NCBI GenBank assembly: GCA_041648665.1
Contig: JBAZOP010000071.1
Span: 1-14,684, forward strand
DNA from: a bacterium
GTDB taxonomy: Bacteria > UBA10199 > 2-02-FULL-44-16 > JAAZCA01
Reading direction: 5' to 3'
DNA: 14,684 nt
Part shown: piece by piece, positions 7,583 to 13,994 of the stretch
How the letters are laid out: every line of letters starts with the position of its first letter
How positions within the stretch are numbered: the first letter of the stretch is position 1
Notes under the pieces: model-generated
What the model saw: the letters and a program-made list of their open reading frames with translations, nothing else
Database searches by the model: none
Told to the model about the DNA's origin: nothing
Made by a program: the position numbers and the translations under genes

Positions 7583-7930
7583 ATGTCTCTGAATCAGAAG
7601 TACACTTGGCTGGATTTCCTGAAGGAACACCCTGAGCATCGCGAGAAGGGGATGAAGCGCACAAGCTCCGAGGGGAAGAAGGCCTTCGAGTCCGCGTTCA
7701 AGACCCACGCCAAGCAATACCTCGACAACATCGAGAAGCGCTACGAGCGCGAGATCGAGCGCTCGAAGAAGGCGCGCACTGAGCGCACCGAGAGGGTGAA
7801 GACCGCTGCCAAGGCCAAGAACTTCTCCAGGGCGCGCATGGCTCAGGCCAAGGTCGGCCGCGCGGACGCGGCCATCGCCCAGATCGAGCGCCAGAAGAAG
7901 CGCGCGCAGGCGGCAAGGAAGAGCCTGTAA
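7583..7930 (+). CDS. Unrecognised small, highly basic helical protein (115 residues)
   Basis: I do not recognise this family. The ORF has an excellent ribosome site: AAGGTGAG at 7569-7576 and GGGAG at 7576-7580, just before the ATG. A strong terminator follows 26 bases after the stop, so it is very probably a real gene. The protein has 32 Lys/Arg against 15 Asp/Glu and no Cys. The N-terminal quarter (YTWLDFLKEHPEHREKGMK, about residues 8-26) contains the only Trp and looks like a folded or partner-binding segment. From about residue 37 to the end the sequence is a run of Lys/Arg/Glu/Ala-rich helix, likely coiled coil (for example NIEKRYEREIERSKK). There is no signal peptide or membrane segment, so it should be cytoplasmic. 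Nucleic-acid or ribosome binding is plausible from the charge but is inference only. A possible weak promoter has its -35 (TTGACT) at 7496-7501; its -10 (TATCCA, 7519-7524) is poor. Confidence 0.85.
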   Translation: MSLNQKYTWLDFLKEHPEHREKGMKRTSSEGKKAFESAFKTHAKQYLDNIEKRYEREIERSKKARTERTERVKTAAKAKNFSRARMAQAKVGRADAAIAQIERQKKRAQAARKSL

Positions 7931-7950
7931 AAAAGAGAAAAGCATGAAAT

Positions 7951-7984
7951 AAAAAAGACCCCGCCAATGCGGGGTCTTTTTTTT
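7951..7984. terminator. Strong bidirectional rho-independent terminator
   Basis: GACCCCGC at 7957-7964 pairs perfectly with GCGGGGTC at 7969-7976 around a CAAT loop, and eight T follow (7977-7984). Six A precede the stem (7951-7956), so on the minus strand the hairpin is also followed by a U run. It sits between the convergent ends of the 115-residue protein gene (stop at 7930) and the Na/Pi cotransporter gene (stop at 7999), and can serve both. Confidence 0.95.
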
Positions 7985-7998
7985 CGGTGAGTCAACTC

Positions 7999-9651
7999 TC
8001 AGGCACCCTCGCACGCCAGTTCGGCTATTCGGGTGATCCGCGAGTTTATCCTCCTCAAGTTCGTCAGTATGTCCATGTGGATGGAGCTTGTGTCGAAGCT
8101 CTCCTTCAGCCCCTTGTGCAGCCTGCTTATGTGCGCGTGCCTGAGATCCTGCTCCACCGCGTTCATGTGCTCCTCGTGGCGGCGGAGTTTCATGGCTATC
8201 TCTTCGTGGGGTTGCGCCAGCGCCAGCATCATGAAGTTGAAGTTCTCCATCACCATGGTCTGGAAGCTGCGGAGATCGTGCCACCCTTGATCGGAGAAGA
8301 GCCTGCGCCACTGGGCCTTCTTTCGCGCCAGCGAGGCCAATTCCTTTGATATGATGTCGCCTATCTCCTCCATGCCGGCTGCTATGCTGATGAGCGCTAT
8401 CTGAGTCTTGGATTGCTCCTCGGAGATCTGCTCCGTGGTGACCTGCGCTAAATAGAATCTGATCGCCTTTTCGAGCAGGTCTATCTTGTCGTCCTCCGTC
8501 TCTATCCTCTCCATTATCTCCCGGATGTCCTCGCCTTTGCTGAACATGCGCAGGCAGTCCGCAGTCAGCTGCTGTGCTATGGAGCCCAGCCTCATTATCT
8601 CGCGCTTCGCCTGGGCGAAGGCTATGGCCGGAGTCTGCAGGGCCGACTTGTCCAGATAGAGCGGACCGAACGGCTCTTCCTTCGGAGGAGGCATCGGGAG
8701 GATAGTCTCCACTGTTTTCACCAGCGGTTTGAGCAGCGGCATGAAAAGAGCGACTACCCCCAGGTTGAAGAGTATGTGGGTGAGCGCGATCTTGGAGGCG
8801 ATGCCGGCTGCGTACTCCGGAAAGACGCCGGATACGAACAGGTCCGCCCTGTCGGTGAGCGCCGCCAGGTGCGGGATGAACGGGAAGACGATCGCCACAC
8901 CGATGATCTTGGTCAGCGTGTGGGCCAGCGCCACCCTGCGCCCCGCGGTTCCTCCGCCGAGCGAAGCGAGCACCGCTGTGACGCAGGAGCCGACGTTGGC
9001 GCCGAGCACGATGGGGATCGAGGCCTCGAACGTGATCGTGCCCGCGAACGCCAGCGCGATCGCGATCCCTATCATGCCCGCGGAGTGCACTGCGCCGGCG
9101 AGTATCGATGAGCCGATGAGCGTGGCCAGCGGATGCGCCGAGAGATACGCGAAGACTTTGAGTGCGGCCTCGCTTCCCTTGAGCGGGCCGGCGGCCAGGG
9201 TCATGAGGTGCATGCCGTAGAATATGAGGCCGAAGCCCAGCACTATGGCGCCTGCGTCGCGCATCTTGCGGCTGCGGCCGAACGCTTGCACCGCCACGCC
9301 GAGCGCTACGATGAGGAGCGCCAGATCGGTGATCTCCTTGATCGAGAGCAGCACCACCACCAACGTGGTGCCGATGTCGGCGCCCAGGAGGACGGCGCTC
9401 GCCTGAAAGAGGTTGAGCAGCCCGGTCTCGGTGAACGAGACCAGCATGGCCGAGGTGGCGCCCGAACTCTGCAGCACTATGGTTACGAAGGCGCCGAAGA
9501 TCAGGGCTGCTATGCGGTTTCCGGCTACGTGGCCCATGGCGGCGCGCAGCCTGTCGCCCGCCAGGACCTCCAGGCCCTTGCGGGCGCGCTTGAGCCCAAG
9601 GAAGAAGAAGGCGACGCCGCCTATGAGGACAGACCAGCTGAACGTCTCCAT
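7999..9651 (-). CDS. Na+/phosphate cotransporter family protein with C-terminal PhoU-like domain
   Basis: The 550-residue protein has two Na_Pi_cotrans repeats in its N-terminal membrane part and a cytoplasmic PhoU-like helical domain from about residue 340 to the end. Repeat 1 holds the substrate-site motif QSSGATSA at 61-68 and GADIGTT at 90-96. Repeat 2 has the weaker counterpart VHSAGM at 188-193 and GANVGS at 217-222. The PhoU-like part contains helices such as MERIETEDDKIDLLEKAIRFYL. This architecture matches bacterial NptA/YjbB proteins, which move inorganic phosphate across the inner membrane, in or out depending on the member. The start METFSWSVLIGG matches the expected first helix, but there is no Shine-Dalgarno in front of it and a good -10 box lies only 8 bases upstream, so the mRNA may be nearly leaderless. 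It lies 49 bases downstream of the POT transporter gene and may also receive readthrough from it. No pst, phoB or phoR genes are nearby. Confidence 0.92.
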   Translation of the reverse strand: METFSWSVLIGGVAFFFLGLKRARKGLEVLAGDRLRAAMGHVAGNRIAALIFGAFVTIVLQSSGATSAMLVSFTETGLLNLFQASAVLLGADIGTTLVVVLLSIKEITDLALLIVALGVAVQAFGRSRKMRDAGAIVLGFGLIFYGMHLMTLAAGPLKGSEAALKVFAYLSAHPLATLIGSSILAGAVHSAGMIGIAIALAFAGTITFEASIPIVLGANVGSCVTAVLASLGGGTAGRRVALAHTLTKIIGVAIVFPFIPHLAALTDRADLFVSGVFPEYAAGIASKIALTHILFNLGVVALFMPLLKPLVKTVETILPMPPPKEEPFGPLYLDKSALQTPAIAFAQAKREIMRLGSIAQQLTADCLRMFSKGEDIREIMERIETEDDKIDLLEKAIRFYLAQVTTEQISEEQSKTQIALISIAAGMEEIGDIISKELASLARKKAQWRRLFSDQGWHDLRSFQTMVMENFNFMMLALAQPHEEIAMKLRRHEEHMNAVEQDLRHAHISRLHKGLKESFDTSSIHMDILTNLRRINSRITRIAELACEGA

Positions 9652-9659
9652 GGGGCGTG

Positions 9660-9687
9660 ATTATAAGGATATGAAACGAGTTGTCGA
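9660..9687 (-). promoter_or_regulatory. Sigma-70-like promoter for the Na/Pi cotransporter gene, very close to its ATG
   Basis: On the minus strand TCGACA (plus coordinates 9687-9682, five of six matches to TTGACA) is followed after 16 bases by a perfect TATAAT (9665-9660). The usual start point 6-8 bases downstream falls around 9652-9654, and the ATG begins at 9651, so only about 1-3 untranslated bases are predicted. The promoter lies in the 49-base gap between the two minus-strand genes. Confidence 0.65.
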
Positions 9688-9688
9688 G

Positions 9689-9702
9689 GAGTTCCGGAAC
9701 TC
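9689..9702. promoter_or_regulatory. Perfect 14-bp palindrome upstream of the Na/Pi promoter (possible operator)
   Basis: GAGTTCCGGAACTC reads identically on both strands. It overlaps the stop codon of the POT gene (9701-9703) and sits one base away from the -35 hexamer of the predicted Na/Pi promoter. It does not resemble a Pho box, which is a direct repeat. There is no following U run in either direction, so it is not a terminator. A dimeric repressor or activator site is plausible. Confidence 0.4.
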
Positions 9703-11065
9703 ATTCTTCTTCTATGAACGGCACAGGCTCTGCTTTGGGCGGTATTTCCCTGATGTGGCGGCGCCTGTCCATGCGATCCGTCACCGACTTGAAGATCAAG
9801 AGAAATAGAAAGGCCGCGAAACCGATGGCGGCAAACACGTACCATATGTAGTGCGCATGGGCGTAGGCGGCAGCCGTCTGACCCGGCGCAATCGTCTTTG
9901 GGTCGGGGCAGAATGCCTCCAGCAGATACCCTGACATGATGAACCCGACGAGCCATGCAAAAAATGTGGTGAGATAGGAATACCCCATGTACAGACCCTC
10001 CTCATTTTTCGGGGCCTGTTTGGAGGCGTACTCGTAGAAGCGCGGAGACAAAAAGCACTCGGCCAGTCCCTGCAGCGAGATCCCTAATATCATCATGATC
10101 GTGATCGGGTGCATCACGGCGATTCCGATATCGATAGAGGTTCCGAAGGCATTTTGAAGCAGGGGCGACAGCGCGATCGTCAATGCGGATATCGGGATGA
10201 GAAACATCGCAATCGCGATCGATCCGACCGGCCGAAGCCGTCTCACCAGGTGAGTTATCGGTATGACGCAGAGGACGACGATCAGCGGGTTTATGTTTGC
10301 AAGCCACTCGGGCGATGCATGCTCGCCGATGAGGCGGATCGTGTATTTGGGCATCGTGGCATAGAGCTGGCCCTGGATAATCCAAAAACCCGCCACGATC
10401 AAAATGAGGGCCATGAATCTGAAATTTTTGATAACCCGCTTCATCCCATTGAATATCTCTTTGACCGGTTTTGGCGTGCTCACGATGCGCGGGCTCTTGT
10501 ATAAAAAGAAGGTTATTATCAGGCCCACGAGGGCCATCGCAGCGGCAAAGTAATTGATGTATTCGAGCCCGAACTCTGTGCGGAGCGGCTTTGCCATCGA
10601 CTTCCCCGCGAACGAGCCGATGTTGACCATCTGATAAAAAATTGAAAATGCCCGGGCGCGGTGCGCGTCGTCGGAGCACTTGGCGACGGTGCCGGTGATG
10701 ATGGGCTTGATCCCCGCGCCGCCCAGCATGATGAGCGCAAGCGATATGATGGCCGTGGATTTTAGCTGGGATGCGCCCAGCAACGCATAGCCGCAGGTCA
10801 GGAAAGCGAACGAAAGGATCAGGGCCGCGCGAAAACCTGTCCGATCGGCAAGCGCGCCGAGCAGGGCAGGCATGAAATACAAAAAGGCGGCGAAGAACGC
10901 GACCACGAAGCCGGTCTCGACGTCGGTGAACCCCACGCGATTCGTGAGATAGAGTGTGAGCGCTATGAACATCGCATAATACGCGCACCTCTCGAACAAC
11001 TCGATTACGTTCGCTGTCCAGAATTCCTTCGGGAACTTCCACGAGAGCTTTGCAGTGTGGGTCAC
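9701..11065 (-). CDS. POT/PTR2-family proton-coupled oligopeptide transporter (MFS)
   Basis: The 454-residue integral membrane protein has about twelve hydrophobic helices. Its first helix carries the POT signature ELFERCAYYAMF (ExxER at 22-26), the proton- and substrate-coupling motif of di/tripeptide transporters. GGAGIKPIITGTVAKC at about 115-130 and SIFYQMVNIGSFAG at about 141-154 correspond to the conserved POT motifs after helices 4 and 5. A later SPRFYEYASKQAPKNEEGLYMG segment fits the C-terminal half. The tail is charged and cytoplasmic. The start codon is GTG (11065-11063 on the minus strand), supported by GGAGG four bases upstream; no closer ATG exists. The exact substrate is not provable, and relatives also carry nitrate or drugs, though bacterial members mostly carry peptides. 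A weak promoter may lie at 11118-11123 (TTGTGC) and 11094-11099 (TATATG). It is divergent from the pilus operon. Confidence 0.85.
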   Translation of the reverse strand: MTHTAKLSWKFPKEFWTANVIELFERCAYYAMFIALTLYLTNRVGFTDVETGFVVAFFAAFLYFMPALLGALADRTGFRAALILSFAFLTCGYALLGASQLKSTAIISLALIMLGGAGIKPIITGTVAKCSDDAHRARAFSIFYQMVNIGSFAGKSMAKPLRTEFGLEYINYFAAAMALVGLIITFFLYKSPRIVSTPKPVKEIFNGMKRVIKNFRFMALILIVAGFWIIQGQLYATMPKYTIRLIGEHASPEWLANINPLIVVLCVIPITHLVRRLRPVGSIAIAMFLIPISALTIALSPLLQNAFGTSIDIGIAVMHPITIMMILGISLQGLAECFLSPRFYEYASKQAPKNEEGLYMGYSYLTTFFAWLVGFIMSGYLLEAFCPDPKTIAPGQTAAAYAHAHYIWYVFAAIGFAAFLFLLIFKSVTDRMDRRRHIREIPPKAEPVPFIEEE

Positions 11066-11123
11066 AGTGCCTCCATAGGGATGTTGATGGAAACATATAT
11101 CCCAATCCTTCTTGAAAGCACAA

Positions 11124-11148
11124 CCGGGAATTCCCCGGGTTTACCGGG
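11124..11148. repeat. Three CCGGG units in the divergent regulatory region
   Basis: CCGGG occurs at 11124-11128, 11135-11139 and 11144-11148, spaced 11 and 9 bases apart, that is, about one helical turn. GGGAATTCCC (11126-11135) within it is a 10-bp palindrome. The cluster lies about 90-115 bases upstream of the -24 box of the pilus promoter, where activator sites of sigma-54 systems are often found, and behind the POT gene promoter region. The function is only a suggestion, since short GC repeats can arise by chance. Confidence 0.3.
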
Positions 11149-11210
11149 TGCCCTGTTTCTGTGCACCCCTGCTGCGAATCGCTGCATGCCTGCCCCCTCC
11201 GAATGCGCTA

Positions 11211-11231
11211 ACTCGCTGATTTTCAGCGAGT
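11211..11231. promoter_or_regulatory. Perfect 9-bp inverted repeat next to the pilus promoter
   Basis: ACTCGCTGA at 11211-11219 is followed by TTT and its exact reverse complement TCAGCGAGT at 11223-11231. The right arm ends 7 bases before the -24 element of the predicted sigma-54 promoter. A second small stem, GTGCC (11230-11234) with GGCAC (11240-11244), overlaps the -24 box itself. The repeat could be a protein-binding site. It is not followed by a U run, so it is not an obvious terminator. Confidence 0.5.
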
Positions 11232-11238
11232 GCCTGTT

Positions 11239-11254
11239 TGGCACGTCCCCTGCA
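11239..11254 (+). promoter_or_regulatory. Sigma-54 (-24/-12) promoter for the Tad pilus operon
   Basis: TGGCACG at 11239-11245, four bases, then CTGCA at 11250-11254 match the RpoN consensus (TGGCACG, N4, TTGCA) at eleven of twelve defined positions. GG (11240-11241) and GC (11252-11253) have the required 10-base separation. Transcription would begin near 11265, giving a leader of about 26 bases that carries the GGAGGG ribosome site (11280-11285) of the pilin gene. A promoter of this type needs an AAA+ enhancer-binding protein, whose gene is not in the window. Confidence 0.75.
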
Positions 11255-11290
11255 ATGCCAATGTCTCGTCAATGAGAGAGGAGGGCTGAT

Positions 11291-11488
11291 ATGCGTTTTG
11301 GATTCTTGAGGGGAAAGGGCGGGCAGTCGGCTACCGAGTACATGCTGATCCTGGCCGTGGTGGTGCTTGGGCTGGTCTCCGCAGCCAGCCATTTCATTCC
11401 TGCGTTCAATCAGGCGGTGGCGACCCTCGCACAGAACGTCTCGGGGTGGCTCGTGACCAACCAGCAGATGTCGAATCCGGGGCAATGA
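11291..11488 (+). CDS. Flp-type (type IVb) pilin with class III-like signal peptide
   Basis: The 65-residue prepilin has a short basic leader ending in Gly-Gly (residues 10-11) and then QSATEYMLILAVVVLGLVSA. Cleavage after Gly11 by a TadV/CpaA-type prepilin peptidase would put Glu at +5 and Tyr at +6, the hallmark of Flp pilins, and leave a 54-residue mature subunit with one hydrophobic helix that forms the fibre core. The Gln-Ser-Ala-Thr-Glu start also resembles class III signal peptides of archaeal pilins, so automated tools may label it that way. GGAGGG five bases upstream fixes the ATG. It is the first gene after a sigma-54 promoter and is followed by the tadE-like gene after one base. 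Given its position, it is probably the major pilin. Confidence 0.9.
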   Translation: MRFGFLRGKGGQSATEYMLILAVVVLGLVSAASHFIPAFNQAVATLAQNVSGWLVTNQQMSNPGQ

Positions 11489-11489
11489 C

Positions 11490-11984
11490 ATGAGCGCGAT
11501 CGCAAAGGTGCGCGGCGGGATCAGTGGGCAGGTGGCCTCTGAATTTGTTTTGATGCTGCCGATCTCAGCCGGGATCATAATCACAGTGCTGGGGATGGCC
11601 TTGTCGGGCGTGCGAGGGGTCGTGGCGCAGGCGTCGGCGATGCGCGGGGCCAGGGTCGCTGCGGTCTTCCAGGACGACTTCGTCGATGACGAGCTCTACG
11701 CGTCGCTTGATCCCGCGATATTCGGGTCGAATTCATTTCAAATAACGGCAGAGGCCGGCGGCATGAGGACGTCCAACGAGCTCGAAGGAATTTTCGAGCT
11801 CCATGCCTCCCCCAACGCGGCGCTGACAAGCGGCCCCATGAACACCTCCTGGTTCATGAGGGCGAGTCCCGTGACGCCGGCCCTGCCTGAGGGTTTGCAC
11901 GACGCGCAGCTCCGGGGAGGCGATACGCCTTCGCCTTATTGCAGATCCGATGGAGGGTACGAGGCATGCGGATGGCCGGAATGA
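11490..11984 (+). CDS. TadE-like pseudopilin (first of two)
   Basis: The 164-residue protein begins with a basic leader and SGQVASEFVLMLPISAGIIITVL. Cleavage after Gly13 would leave Glu at +5 followed by Phe, which is the TadE signature, and then one membrane helix. The soluble periplasmic part has no motif I recognise; two Cys near the C-terminus (residues about 151 and 160) might form a disulfide. TadE-type pseudopilins are minor components needed for Tad pilus assembly and adherence. The start ATG is one base after the pilin stop, and the gene ends inside the start region of the TadG-like gene (19-base overlap), so translation is likely coupled. A family name beyond TadE-like cannot be supported. 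Confidence 0.82.
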   Translation: MSAIAKVRGGISGQVASEFVLMLPISAGIIITVLGMALSGVRGVVAQASAMRGARVAAVFQDDFVDDELYASLDPAIFGSNSFQITAEAGGMRTSNELEGIFELHASPNAALTSGPMNTSWFMRASPVTPALPEGLHDAQLRGGDTPSPYCRSDGGYEACGWPE

Positions 11985-12811
11985 ATCGCCCCCAAGGTTC
12001 TGTGACCGTCCTGATGGTCGCGGCGCTTCCGCTCATGGTCGCTGCCCTGATCGTCATAGTCGAGATCGGCCGCATCTCGGTCGCGCGCGCCAGGTTGCAG
12101 ACGGCGACGGACAGGGCCGCGTATGCAGGGGCCGCGTCGCAGGCCGATTCGATGAACAGGCTCGCGAAATCTAACTGGCGAATCTACAAGGCCTTCAGAG
12201 ATTTGGAGAGCGATTTTGCCTCCGACAGCCAGCAGGACGAACAGGCGGCAAGGCAGCGCATAGAAAAATACGAAGCGGAGAGGGGCAGGGCGATCGACGA
12301 GATGGGCGGAGTGCTCGGGGATATGCAGGATGCGTCTGAAGCCGCCGCAAGATCTACGCTCGCGTCGAACTATCCCTCCGCATCCGCAGGCGTCTCCATC
12401 TCCGGCGACATTGAGATCGACGATTCACAGGACCCTGAGCAGCAGTGGAGCGAGTTGGGCTACAGCCACATAACGGGCGATCTCTATCTGGACCCGGAAG
12501 ACGTGGACGGCGGGAGTTACGAGGCGCTGAAATATATGATCAAGGAAGGCGCCGGCGGGGCGGCGATAGGGGTCTTTGCCAGCGCGTGGGTCGAGCCGCT
12601 GACCGCAAATACCTTCATGGGCGAAGGCGTCGAGGTGTTCGCCTCCTCTGCGGCCGGCGCCTTCGGAGGTTCGCTCGAAGATTTCGCGCAGAAGGAATCG
12701 GAAGACCTCGATTCGGCTGAAGGATGGGAAACGGAGGAGGGGACGGATGCGCTCTACAGGGCGTCGTTGATTCCGCTCTGGGCGATTGGCGTAGAGGGAT
12801 TCGACAACTGA
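11966..12811 (+). CDS. TadG-like protein (Tad domain, putative Flp-pilus assembly)
   Basis: The product of 281 residues starts with QGSVTVLMVAALPLMVAALIVIVEIGRISVARARLQTATDRAAYAGA, the N-terminal Tad (TadE/G-like) segment: one membrane helix followed by the helical RLQTATDRAALAGA-type stretch. As usual for TadG, Glu at +5 after the Gly is missing. The remainder is an acidic, Glu/Ala-rich soluble region with no von Willebrand A motif visible, so it is shorter than large TadG proteins. The open frame could begin at a TTG (11939), but GGAGGG at 11952-11957 lies eight bases before ATG 11966, which I prefer; ATGs at 11972 and 11981 are alternatives. It overlaps the upstream tadE-like gene. It is thought to act in the envelope as a pilus assembly or anchoring factor. 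Confidence 0.8.
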   Translation: MRMAGMNRPQGSVTVLMVAALPLMVAALIVIVEIGRISVARARLQTATDRAAYAGAASQADSMNRLAKSNWRIYKAFRDLESDFASDSQQDEQAARQRIEKYEAERGRAIDEMGGVLGDMQDASEAAARSTLASNYPSASAGVSISGDIEIDDSQDPEQQWSELGYSHITGDLYLDPEDVDGGSYEALKYMIKEGAGGAAIGVFASAWVEPLTANTFMGEGVEVFASSAAGAFGGSLEDFAQKESEDLDSAEGWETEEGTDALYRASLIPLWAIGVEGFDN

Positions 12812-12838
12812 GATTCATAATTAAACCGGGTCGTCTGC

Positions 12839-13171
12839 ATGGATAATGATCGAGGATCAGCATCAGTTGAGGTCATGGCGATGGCGCCGATAGCGGCGCT
12901 GTTCATCGTCGTCGCGTTGCAGCTTTCCCAACTCTTCTCGCATGCGGTGGCGGACGTGGCCGGCGCTGATGCCAGGGCCGCCCGCGCGGTGCGCGCGTGG
13001 GACGCGGCGAACAGTTGGTCCGGGTTTCACAGGCCGTGCCTCGAAGAGATGCCAGAGCTATCTTTTTCATCAGGCGGAGGGCCGCTGGCGATAGGGGTCG
13101 GTCCGTTCGTGAGATACGCGGCTGTGCCGCAGGAGGTGAGAGTTGTCGCAGAGCCTGTTTGTTCGCATTAA
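12839..13171 (+). CDS. Second TadE-like pseudopilin (short)
   Basis: The 110-residue protein starts MDNDRGSASVEVMAMAPIAALFIVVALQL. Cleavage after Gly6 would give Glu at +5, as in TadE proteins, with one membrane helix behind it. The remaining 80 residues are a short periplasmic part with two Cys (about positions 59 and 108). The start lacks a clear Shine-Dalgarno and comes 27 bases after the TadG-like stop, with an in-frame TAA at 12818-12820 excluding a longer version. The gene ends 29 bases inside cpaB, whose own ribosome site lies within its last codons. Placed between the TadG-like gene and cpaB, it is probably a minor pilus component. The family call rests on the N-terminus. Confidence 0.78.
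   Translation: MDNDRGSASVEVMAMAPIAALFIVVALQLSQLFSHAVADVAGADARAARAVRAWDAANSWSGFHRPCLEEMPELSFSSGGGPLAIGVGPFVRYAAVPQEVRVVAEPVCSH
13132..13139 (+). promoter_or_regulatory. Near-perfect ribosome binding site deciding a TTG start for cpaB
   Basis: GGAGGTGA is fully complementary to the 16S anti-Shine-Dalgarno sequence and ends three bases before the TTG at 13143. It lies inside the second tadE-like gene. It justifies a TTG start for cpaB, as there is no in-frame ATG before residue 43. Confidence 0.8.
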
Positions 13172-13994
13172 AGGTTTGCTGGAAAAGAGGCCCGCCGCCG
13201 TCGCGCTGTTCGCAGGGCTGTCCGCCGCGCTGCTGGCCTCAGGCTATCTGTCGCGCCGAGAGGCGGAGATGCTTCGGATCGCGGAGCCGGTTCATGTGGT
13301 CGTTGCTTCGCAGGACATAGGCGCAGGCCTCGCCATCGACGAGGAGAACGTAGCAGCGGCGGATGTCCCTCGCCGATTCGTGACGCCGGGCGCGCTCGGC
13401 TCCGTGGAGGAGGCCAGCGGCAGGGTCGCCATGGTCTCTATCGCCAAGGGGACGCAGCTCAACCATGCGATCGCGCGTTTCTCCGGCAAGGGCAGCGGCG
13501 TCTCCTCGCTCCTGCCTGCCGGCATGCGGGCGTTTTCAATCGCTGTTCCAAGATCCGGCGCCGCAGCAGGGCTTGTCTCCCCTGGGGACCATATCGACGT
13601 GCTCGCGACGTTCGATCTGGGAGACCGATCCTCGTCGCAGATGACCACGCTTTCGATCGTCAAGGGTGTGAGGGTCCTGGCCGTGGAGAAGAGCATTGCA
13701 GGGGCGCCGCTGGAGGATTCGAAGACGAATTCGAAACAGGGTATTTTTTCGGGCGCCATGGGTCAGGGGCAGGGGGCAAGGGAGATATCCGTCACCCTCG
13801 CGGTGAACCTGGAAGAGGCGCAGGCGCTGGCGTTTGCCCAGCAGGCCGGCGCCTTGGCCCTGGCGATACGCCCTCCTGACGATGCCGATCAGGATGGCGG
13901 AGTCTCGCCCACGACGATCTCAACCATAGTTGAGGGAGCAGGAGGACTTTCGCCCATGCGCAAACCTTTCAAGGAGTACAGGGGCGCGAGATGA
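13143..13994 (+). CDS. cpaB: Flp pilus assembly protein CpaB/RcpC
   Basis: The 283-residue protein has one N-terminal membrane anchor (about residues 17-36), then an SAF domain (about 49-112: PVHVVVASQDIGAGLAIDEENVAAADVP to SIAKGTQLNHAI) and a C-terminal RcpC/CpaB domain (about 120-260) with LLPAGMRAFSIAVP, GLVSPGDHIDVLATF and EISVTLAVNLEEAQALAFAQ. This is the CpaB/RcpC pattern; the protein sits in the periplasm beside the secretin and modulates the outer-membrane channel of the Tad system. SAF domains are shared with flagellar FlgA, but the RcpC half and neighbours decide. Translation starts at TTG behind GGAGGTGA and overlaps the upstream gene by 29 bases. The stop TGA (13992-13994) overlaps an ATG leading to a 7-codon ORF that ends on the secretin start. 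Confidence 0.93.
   Translation: MSQSLFVRIKGLLEKRPAAVALFAGLSAALLASGYLSRREAEMLRIAEPVHVVVASQDIGAGLAIDEENVAAADVPRRFVTPGALGSVEEASGRVAMVSIAKGTQLNHAIARFSGKGSGVSSLLPAGMRAFSIAVPRSGAAAGLVSPGDHIDVLATFDLGDRSSSQMTTLSIVKGVRVLAVEKSIAGAPLEDSKTNSKQGIFSGAMGQGQGAREISVTLAVNLEEAQALAFAQQAGALALAIRPPDDADQDGGVSPTTISTIVEGAGGLSPMRKPFKEYRGAR

Noticed and set aside
11062..11244. 60-codon frame upstream of the POT gene on the minus strand, ending in its GTG (GTGA overlap), as a possible leader peptide
   Set aside because: It runs through the pilus promoter region, has no clear ribosome site or conserved sequence, and its overlap is explained by the GGAGG site in front of the GTG.
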